11,483 nucleotides of DNA, from assembly GCA_038251315.1 (NCBI GenBank), contig JBBSBK010000107.1, positions 1-11,483 of the forward strand, written 5' to 3'. Under the pieces are notes generated by a model. It searched no databases, had not been told where the DNA came from, and was given only the letters and a program-made list of their open reading frames with translations. Position numbers and translations under genes: made by a program. Below, piece after piece: positions 6,917-11,483 of this stretch; positions within the stretch are counted from its first letter, which is position 1, and each line of letters starts with the position of its first letter. Origin of the DNA: JBBKXP01 sp038251315 (GTDB lineage Bacteria > Pseudomonadota > Alphaproteobacteria > Rhodobacterales > Rhodobacteraceae).

Positions 6917-8038
6917 ATGACAACATCATTCTTGCGCACTATCGGCGCACTGCTGCTTTGCGCCGCGATTGGCGGATGCGCCACCTTGCCACGGGGTGCC
7001 GGGCTGCAACGCGAGGTTCTGGAAACCGGCAATGCCGACAAGGAAGCGGCCCGCGATTTCGCCGTCGCGCCGGTGACGCGCGCCCTGCTTGAAACCTATG
7101 ACACATGGCCCGCCGTGGGCGAAGACCGGCTCGCCTGGATCAACCGGACACACCAGCCCGCCAACCGGATCATTGCCGTCGGCGATACCGTCGCCATCAC
7201 CGTTTTCAGCACCGCCGACAACGGCTTGTTGACCAGCCCCGGTCAACGTCAGGTGCAGTTGCCTGCAATGCGTGTATCGCCTGCCGGATCGGTGTTCCTG
7301 CCCTATGTCGGGGCAATGAAGATCTCGGGGATGTCCCCTGAAACCGCCCGTGACCGGATCGAGGAACGGTATATCGACGTTGATCCATCGACCCAGGTGA
7401 CGCTCAACCTGGCGGAAGGCCGCCAAAGCACCGTCAGCCTTGTGGGCGGTGTCGGGGCACCCGGCGTCTATCCGCTGACTGACACCGATGTTACTGTCAT
7501 GGCCGTCATCGCCGAGGGCGGCGGCGTTCAGGCAGGTCTGATCAATCCCCGGATCCGCTTGCAACGCGGTGATCAGACCTATGGCACCTCGGTCGCGCGA
7601 CTGCTCGCCAACCCGTCGCTCGACAGCACGCTGGCGGGCGGCGACAAGATTTATGTCGAGGCCGACAAGCGCCGGTTCCTGTCGCTTGGCGCGGCGGGGA
7701 CCGAGGCCGTGCATGCATTTACCTCCGACCACATGACCGCGCTTGATGCGATGGCGGCGATCGGCGGGGTCACCGACTCGCGCGCTGACCCGCAAGGTAT
7801 CCTGATTCTGCGTCGCTTTCCTGCCTCGGCGGTGCGCAGCGACGCCAGCGGACCGTCGCACACGCGGGTGATATTTACGATCGACCTGACCAGCGCCGAC
7901 GGCCTGTTCAGCGCCGGTGAGTTCCCGATCCGTGACGGCGATCTGGTCTATGCCACCGAAAGCCCGCTGACCGCCACCCAGACCATCTTTGGTGTCATCG
8001 GCAGCGCCTTTGGTCTGGCCCGTCAGGCCGGCATCTGA
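6917..8038 (+). CDS. Wza-like polysaccharide export lipoprotein (OPX family)
   Basis: A 373-residue outer-membrane polysaccharide export protein. The signal sequence MTTSFLRTIGALLLCAAIGG ends in lipobox IGGC, placing the lipidated Cys at 21. The poly-export domain runs from about 84 to 168 (IIAVGDTVAITVFST, then SPAGSVFLPYVGAMKISGMS). Two SLBB-type ligand-binding domains follow, at about 172-250 (VSLVGGVGAPGVYPLTD, with ICV-like GGDKIYVEAD at its end) and about 254-347 (ALDAMAAIGGVTDSRADPQG, closing with FPIRDGDLVYAT). A C-terminal hydrophobic/amphipathic helix (about 353-372, ATQTIFGVIGSAFGLARQ) matches the segment that forms the outer-membrane pore in Wza. The start at 6917 is chosen because it begins the signal peptide and has GGGACGGGAC just upstream. 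No Wzc kinase, flippase or polymerase follows, so the rest of the pathway must be elsewhere or lost. Confidence 0.92.
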   Translation: MTTSFLRTIGALLLCAAIGGCATLPRGAGLQREVLETGNADKEAARDFAVAPVTRALLETYDTWPAVGEDRLAWINRTHQPANRIIAVGDTVAITVFSTADNGLLTSPGQRQVQLPAMRVSPAGSVFLPYVGAMKISGMSPETARDRIEERYIDVDPSTQVTLNLAEGRQSTVSLVGGVGAPGVYPLTDTDVTVMAVIAEGGGVQAGLINPRIRLQRGDQTYGTSVARLLANPSLDSTLAGGDKIYVEADKRRFLSLGAAGTEAVHAFTSDHMTALDAMAAIGGVTDSRADPQGILILRRFPASAVRSDASGPSHTRVIFTIDLTSADGLFSAGEFPIRDGDLVYATESPLTATQTIFGVIGSAFGLARQAGI

Positions 8039-8189
8039 CAGTTTTCTTTGAGCGACTGGTGCCAAGTTTCGATCGCTGCGGCGGAACCGGCTTTGGGCAG
8101 GGCGTCGGCGCGATCTGCGCACCGCTTAACGACAGTACCGACGCCGCATCGCCATCCACGCCGTCAACGTCGGGGCCAGTCGCATCAGC

Positions 8190-8277
8190 TTGCGCGATCA
8201 GCCCGGGGTGTGCGACAAAATTGGTCGTGGTGTCGACGACGCCCGGGCACCAACACGCCGAGATCGGGGATGTCCAC
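8190..8277 (-). pseudogene. Fragment of a cobalamin-independent methionine synthase II-like gene
   Basis: Read on the minus strand, DIPDLGVLVPG in one frame continues, after a one-base shift near 8242, as GVVDTTTNFVAHPGLIAQ in another. This strongly recalls the segment VLVPGVVDTTTNFVEHPELVAQ near the C-terminus of the MetE-C-like UROD/MetE family (methionine synthase II-type proteins). The usual downstream Cys-containing zinc motif (DCGF) is not found, and the 8039-8189 remainder has no convincing matching frame, although an open tail (CADRADALPKAGSAAAIE, to a stop at about 8036) is present in a third frame. The fragment ends where the IS5-type sequence begins. Recognition is from a remembered family motif only. 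Confidence 0.45.
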
Positions 8278-8279
8278 CA

Positions 8280-8496
8280 ATGGAAAAGACCACCATTCTC
8301 AACTTCCACCCACGGCCGGAGCGCCATGACCGGGCCGAGGCGGTCATCGCCGAGGTGAACGGTCATCTTGCAGACAAGTGGATCACGCTGCGCTCGGTCA
8401 CTCTGGTAGATGCGACGATCATCGACGCGCCATGCTCGACCGACAACACGGCGCGCGCGCAGGATCCGCAGATGTCGTTCAAGAACAAAGGCGACG
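8280..8496 (+). pseudogene. IS5-family transposase N-terminal/central fragment
   Basis: The plus-strand frame starting at ATG 8280 reads METTTILNF-like MEKTTILNFH, then ERHDRAEAVIAEVNGHLADK, then LRSVTLVDATIIDAPCSTDN and ARAQDPQMSFKNKG. These match in order the middle of IS5-family transposases (INGHLADKGL, then GTIVDATIIDAPSSTKN, then ARDPEMxxTKKGN). The Asp of VDATIIDAP is the usual first DDE-core region. The match stops after KNKG, where intact elements go on with YFGMKAHIGVD; here the frame turns into unrelated sequence. The N-terminal domain before TTILNF and the whole C-terminal catalytic half are missing. It is therefore a dead remnant; no inverted repeats were recognised at its edges. 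Confidence 0.75.
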
Positions 8497-8615
8497 TCGC
8501 GATGCCGCACGAACTTGACCGCGATCACCAACGCAGGCGAGCGCACGATCAGACCCGGCGCAAAGCGGGTGCGCAACGATCCGATCTTGCGATCCTCCCA
8601 ATCGTTCCTGGTGAT

Positions 8616-8735
8616 ATCCTGACCGGCCATAAAGACCAACAAATGAAACCCTTGGCCGGCAATGCGGCTGACCGCCGATTGATTGACTCCCGAGCGCTGT
8701 TCCACCTGCGACGTTGTGATCCGTTCTTTTGCCAT
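8616..8735 (-). pseudogene. LacI-family regulator remnant with internal deletion
   Basis: Starting at ATG 8735 the frame reads MAKERITTSQVEQRSGVNQS AVSRI, a LacI-type helix-turn-helix (TSxxVAxxAGVSQSxVSR). It then jumps directly to AGQGFHLLVFMAGQD, which resembles the segment about 75-80 residues further on in LacI proteins (LQAxGYHVLMFMAxQ). After residue 40 the frame runs antisense to unrelated DNA. The hinge, the start of the ligand domain and everything beyond are missing. The start overlaps the SDR stop by one base (TGATG), so the original gene order was SDR then LacI regulator in one operon. The frame is open to 7995 (246 codons), but that tail is a chance fusion across the other remnants. 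Confidence 0.65.
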
Positions 8736-8935
8736 CAGTCCGCCGTCCAGCCCCCGTCGATCAGAATTTCGGTGACGCTCGCGCCCAGCTTTTCGGCCCC
8801 TCGCGCCGCACAGACCACATGTGCCCCCGCCTCGGCCAGCGCCACGGCGCAGCCCTGCCCGATTCCTGATGAGGCACCCACTACAAGAGCGCGTTTGCCC
8901 TCAAGGCGGAACAAGGGGGTGCGGGGCAAGGTCAT
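8735..8935 (-). pseudogene. Short-chain dehydrogenase with large in-frame internal deletion
   Basis: A 66-codon frame with both ends of a classical SDR but no middle. Residues 1-50 give the N-terminal Rossmann unit (LEGKRALVVGASSGIGQGCA, with the TGxxxGIG-type GASSGIG, then VALAEAGAHVVCAAR). Residues 51-66 give a typical SDR C-terminus (VTEILIDGGWTAD, compare VTGxxLxVDGGWTA). Classical SDRs have about 250 residues, so roughly 180 residues, including the catalytic Ser-Tyr-Lys, are absent. The frame is kept and the stop still overlaps the regulator remnant's start. ATG at 8935 overlaps an upstream stop as ATGA. Whether the mini-protein is expressed is unknown; it cannot be a working dehydrogenase. 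Confidence 0.85.
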
Positions 8936-9048
8936 TCTGCAGCTTCCCGACTGGGTACGCCCGCGTTATCGGGCACGGTGATTCCGCCATCGCGGCGGAC
9001 ACCGATGTTGCATTGTCCGGCTTGGCAGACGAGCTGTTCGGGCACGCA
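8932..9048 (-). pseudogene. C-terminal tail of an unrecognised gene upstream of the SDR remnant
   Basis: A frame ending at TGA 8932-8934 reads CVPEQLVCQAGQCNIGVRRD followed by GGITVPDNAGVPSREAAE. The stop overlaps the SDR start as ATGA, the classic coupling of a real gene end, and the sequence reads like a natural C-terminus. Upstream of about 9050 the same frame loses its protein-like look and hits a stop at 9115-9117. It is probably the last 35-40 residues of the gene that preceded the SDR in the old operon, most of it deleted. I do not recognise the family. Confidence 0.4.
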
Positions 9049-9375
9049 CAGAGTTGCGCACCTGATCTTGGGCGAAACTGTTGATCTCAATGTCGCTGGG
9101 GGCCGTCTTGGCTTTCAGGGCGTCGATCCGGGCTTGGGTCGGCGATAGCTGGCCGGTCTGTCATTTTCGGTCTTCTGCAGCATCTCACGCATGCTGGAGT
9201 CGCCGCCTGAGGTGGGATCGGCCAGCGCCGCCGCGGCCGTCGCGCGAACGGCGTCGTTCTCCTGCGCCGCTTCGGTGGCGGTCTTGCCCATTTTGAGCAT
9301 GGTCACGGTCAATGCAGAGTCCTTTTGCCGGGTTGATGCGGTCAGTGTGGCGCGGTTGATCGCAATGCGATCCAT
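8966..9375 (-). pseudogene. Possible frameshifted small gene, function unknown
   Basis: From ATG 9375 a frame of 86 codons reads MDRIAINRATLTASTRQKDS, then TVTMLKMGKTATEAAQENDA and AALADPTSGGDSSMREMLQK, ending at a stop at 9115. Near 9160 the amino-acid sense jumps to another frame, which begins right after a stop at 9161-9163. That frame reads QTGQLSPTQARIDALKAKTA, then SDIEINSFAQDQVRN, and stays open to TAA at 8966. Joining the two by a one-base shift would give a helical, Ala/Thr/Gln-rich protein of about 130 residues. The final part overlaps the unrecognised tail at 8932-9048 in a different frame, so not all of it can be real. There is no strong ribosome site before 9375. I cannot name a family; both parts may be chance open frames in GC-rich DNA. 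Confidence 0.35.
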
Positions 9376-9511
9376 TCGCCGCTGCTGGTGTTGCACAGGT
9401 GGCATATGCTGGCAGGGATAAGTGCCTGAACCACGCTTCCCATGCACATGAGCGGCAATTTTCTGGGTCTCGGCCCGACCAACGAAGCCGTCACGTTGCT
9501 GGAGGGGGCGG
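9376..9511. other. Spacer downstream of the M24 peptidase gene
   Basis: No intact gene or clear terminator hairpin is seen. The minus-strand frame of the downstream putative gene stays open through this spacer up to 9555 (with RDGFVGRAETQKIAAHVHGK), but there is no supported start. The sequence may be further decay product of the operon that followed the peptidase gene. Confidence 0.3.
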
Positions 9512-10702
9512 TCAAAACCGTGCGCTGACCGTCCAGCCCCGATTCTGGCCGCCAAACATCTCGTATCCCTGCGCCGTCACCGCCACGGTATCCTCGAGCT
9601 TGATGAACCCCCGTCCGGGGTGCAGCATCGTGGTTTCCACCGACAGCACCATGCCAGGGACAAACGGCGTATCTGCATCGCTGCCCTCGTAGGCGACCGG
9701 GTGGTTGGTCATCAGATACGGCGCCTCGTGGCTGATTAGGCCCATGCCGTGCGCAAAGAAATCGTTGCAGGCGGCGTTGGGCAGGCGGTTCAGCTCGGCC
9801 TCGGCAATTGCGACCATGTTGGTGGCGTTCTGACCCGGAGCGATGCAGGCGAATGCCGCCTGCTGCACTGCGTCGACCTCGGCCAGCAGATCGACCAGTT
9901 CGCTGTCGGGATCGCCCAGACAACCCATCCGGCAAATATCGCCGATATAGCCGTGCAGGTTGCCGCCGGAATCGATCGACATGACCTCGCCCTTTTGCCA
10001 CGTCTGCCCCGATCCGGCCCGCACGTGACTGTCGCCAAGGGTCAGCAGGCAGTATTCGAATGTCAGCCCGCGCTGTGTCTCCTCTTGCCGCAAGCGTTCG
10101 ATGATCTGATGCTTGGTATCGCCTGTGCCTGAACCCAGGATCGTCGCCTGCATCGCGGCATCGATGGCGTCGGACGCAGCGCGCAGAAGGGCGAGTTCTG
10201 CCGTCGTCTTGATCATCCGCAGCCGTGTCAGGGGCAGGCTCGCGTCGGTGATCCGCGCCTGTGGCAACCCGGCGGCCAGCGCGTCGAACCCGTCCTTGGG
10301 CATGAACCCCGCCTCGATCCCGATCCGCCCGCTGGCGACCCCGGCCTTTTGCAGATGTGCCGCGACGGCCTGCATGGTATCGACCGACCCCCAGAACGCC
10401 GTCTGGACGTGCGGCATCCAGAAGGGCAGGGCGGCGTGTTCGTGCCCTTCCATCCGGTTGGCGAAATAGCCCGTCTTGTCGGCGTCGCCGCGCACATAGA
10501 CGAAGGCGGGCAAATAGCGGCTTTGCCCGATCGCATCCATCGCCGCGAAAAAGATGAACTGGTGGCCGCCGGTGAACCAGCGCACGGCGTGTTTGGACGT
10601 GGCGACGAAGGCGTCGAGGCCCTGCGCCGCCATCATCGTGTCTAGCTGGGCGAACGTGTAATTCAGGTCGGCTGGGCGGGCGGCGCGGGGCATGGGGAAC
10701 AT
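9512..10702 (-). CDS. M24-family metallopeptidase / creatinase-like hydrolase
   Basis: A 396-residue protein with the two-domain creatinase/prolidase layout: an N-terminal substrate-binding domain (about 15-155, GLDAFVATSKHAVRWFTGGH) and a C-terminal pita-bread domain (about 160-390). The five metal ligands are present: Asp244 (IDSGGN), Asp255 (GDICRM), His318 (FAHGMGL), Glu356 (LSVETTML) and Glu370 (IKLEDTVAV). The family includes Xaa-Pro aminopeptidases, creatinase and ectoine hydrolase; the sequence alone does not choose among them. Its place after a PEP-hydrolase-like protein and a cupin favours a small-molecule C-N hydrolase over peptide turnover. ATG 10702 is preceded by AAGGG at a good distance, four bases after the cupin stop; ATG 10693 is a weaker alternative. 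Length and ligands look intact. Confidence 0.9.
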   Translation of the reverse strand: MFPMPRAARPADLNYTFAQLDTMMAAQGLDAFVATSKHAVRWFTGGHQFIFFAAMDAIGQSRYLPAFVYVRGDADKTGYFANRMEGHEHAALPFWMPHVQTAFWGSVDTMQAVAAHLQKAGVASGRIGIEAGFMPKDGFDALAAGLPQARITDASLPLTRLRMIKTTAELALLRAASDAIDAAMQATILGSGTGDTKHQIIERLRQEETQRGLTFEYCLLTLGDSHVRAGSGQTWQKGEVMSIDSGGNLHGYIGDICRMGCLGDPDSELVDLLAEVDAVQQAAFACIAPGQNATNMVAIAEAELNRLPNAACNDFFAHGMGLISHEAPYLMTNHPVAYEGSDADTPFVPGMVLSVETTMLHPGRGFIKLEDTVAVTAQGYEMFGGQNRGWTVSARF

Positions 10703-10706
10703 TGCG

Positions 10707-11123
10707 TCAGCCCTTGTGCGGCGGCGGAACCAGCCGAAAATCGGGCAGGGTGCGCAGCACCTCTTCGGGGCCGACCGGGCTGTAGACGACGAACAGGGAC
10801 ATCGGCGACGTGCCGGTGTTCAGGGTCGCATGGAACCGGCTTTCGGGGACAAAGATTGTGCAGCCTCTGCGGACCTCTTGCGTGATCGGATTGCCGTCCG
10901 GGTCTTCGACCATCTGTTCTCCGGTGCCGTCAAGGACGTAGATGATTTCCTCGGCGCCCGGATGGTTGTGCCGTGTGTGTCCCTGACCGGGGGGGACATC
11001 GACGACTCCGGCGGAAAACTGGCCCGCGCCGTTGACCTTTGGCCCGCAGGTTAGCGTCAGGTGGCCCCAGTCAAAGGCATAGCGGTCGACGTTTTCGGGG
11101 TAGATGAAGTTGGTTTCGGTCAT
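10707..11123 (-). CDS. Cupin-domain protein
   Basis: A 138-residue single-cupin protein. Motif 1 is PPGQGHTRHNHPGAEEIIYV, with likely metal ligands His52, His54 and Glu58 or Glu59. Motif 2 is GCTIFVPESRFHATLN, with His98. Single cupins of this kind are metal-dependent isomerases, dioxygenases, lyases or ligand sensors; the substrate cannot be told. The start at 11123 has AAGGGAAATC directly upstream and overlaps the previous gene's stop as ATGA. The frame is open to 11351, but the extra part is Arg-rich antisense-like sequence and is rejected. It sits between the TIM-barrel protein and the M24 enzyme in one operon, so probably acts in the same pathway. Confidence 0.88.
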   Translation of the reverse strand: MTETNFIYPENVDRYAFDWGHLTLTCGPKVNGAGQFSAGVVDVPPGQGHTRHNHPGAEEIIYVLDGTGEQMVEDPDGNPITQEVRRGCTIFVPESRFHATLNTGTSPMSLFVVYSPVGPEEVLRTLPDFRLVPPPHKG

Positions 11124-11483
11124 GATTTCCCTTTGATCGCCTTGAAGGCGCGTATTTGATCGGCAATCGCGATTTCCGTTGGCAACCGTTCGGCAGAACT
11201 GGCCCCGTAGAACCCGTGGCAGCCGCTGGTGTGGGCCAGCGCATAGGCGGCGTCGTCGGGCATCGACAACGGCCCGCCGTGGCACAGCACGATGATATCG
11301 TCGCGCACCGCGCGGGCGGCGGCGGCGATGGCGTCGATTTCGGCCACGCAATCGTCCAGCGATTTCGACGACGACGCGCCGATGCTGCCGCCCGTCGTGA
11401 CGCCCATATGGGCGACGATGACATCGGCCCCGGCGCGGACCATGTCAGCGGATTCGTCGGGCGTGAACACGTATGGCGTGGTC
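11120..11483 (-). CDS. PEP-hydrolase-like TIM-barrel protein, C-terminal part (5' end outside window)
   Basis: The last 120 or so residues of a protein of the phosphoenolpyruvate-hydrolase-like TIM-barrel family (PF09370). It shows TTPYVFTPDESADMVRAGAD, then VIVAHMGVTTGGSIGA (strand and phosphate-loop-like glycines), IIVLCHGGPLSMPDD and HGFYGASSAERLPTEIAI, ending in IKGKS. The reading frame is open to the window edge. Members are often encoded beside Tm-1/UPF0261-type ATP-binding proteins and cupins; the true reaction is poorly defined despite the family name. The stop overlaps the cupin start by four bases (ATGA). The upstream part, and probably the operon promoter, lie beyond the window. 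Confidence 0.85.
   Translation of the reverse strand, partial: TTPYVFTPDESADMVRAGADVIVAHMGVTTGGSIGASSSKSLDDCVAEIDAIAAAARAVRDDIIVLCHGGPLSMPDDAAYALAHTSGCHGFYGASSAERLPTEIAIADQIRAFKAIKGKS

Noticed and set aside
5769..6920. Plus-strand open frame of 383 codons
   Set aside because: Antisense to the epimerase gene, which has a Rossmann motif and a YxxxK motif; the product is Arg/Gln/Gly-rich and has no domain.
6639..6929. Longer N-terminus for the epimerase
   Set aside because: The extra 97 residues are Pro/Arg-rich, lie in the divergent promoter region and precede the Rossmann strand with no domain function.
6926..8122. Minus-strand open frame of 398 codons
   Set aside because: Antisense to the export lipoprotein, which has a signal peptide, lipobox and SLBB domains.
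7995..8735. A single 246-residue minus-strand protein
   Set aside because: Only the first 40 residues (LacI-like) and a short internal piece (MetE-like) look real; the rest is antisense to an IS5 remnant and it overlaps the exporter gene's end, so it is a chance fusion of fragments.
8190..8981. A single 263-residue plus-strand protein
   Set aside because: Only about 8280-8496 matches IS5 transposase; the flanks are antisense to SDR, LacI and MetE-like remnants.

Overview
The window looks like chromosomal DNA of a high-GC alphaproteobacterium, most likely a Rhodobacterales/Roseobacter-type organism. The reasons are its GC-rich codon use, tight overlapping operons with TGATG and ATGA junctions, a STAS-MlaE / MlaF / MCE / PqiC-type lipid transporter, and the style of its exopolysaccharide export genes. 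This taxonomic call is inference; no rRNA or marker gene is present.

Layout. (1) 1-732: the 3' end of an IS3-family element (transposase C-terminus and probable right end), then an AT-richer stretch with only broken coding remnants. (2) 733-6638, minus strand: six tightly packed genes read as one unit. Transcription order is NAD(P)-dependent epimerase/reductase, sugar transferase (phosphoglycosyl transferase), STAS-MlaE permease, MlaF-type ATPase, MCE-domain (MlaD-like) protein and a PqiC-like lipoprotein. (3) 6639-6916: a divergent intergenic region with a nested inverted repeat, the likely control point. (4) 6917-8038, plus strand: a Wza-like polysaccharide export lipoprotein. (5) About 8039-9511: a gene graveyard holding fragments of a methionine-synthase-II-like gene, an IS5-family transposase, a LacI-type regulator, an SDR with a large in-frame internal deletion, and one or more unrecognised or frameshifted genes. 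(6) 9512-11483, minus strand: a compact catabolic-looking operon of a PEP-hydrolase-like TIM-barrel protein (cut by the window edge), a cupin, and an M24 creatinase/Xaa-Pro-peptidase-like enzyme.

How the genes work together. The epimerase, sugar transferase and export lipoprotein point to synthesis and export of a surface polysaccharide, with the sugar transferase as the undecaprenyl-phosphate priming step. The downstream four genes form a complete inner-membrane-to-periplasm lipid transport machine of the Mla/Pqi type. Their continuity with the polysaccharide genes, with gaps of -4, +28, -1, -1 and +1 nt, suggests co-expression of envelope polysaccharide priming and lipid trafficking. This is the most interesting functional hint in the window.

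No CRISPR array, tRNA, rRNA or convincing intrinsic terminator was seen.
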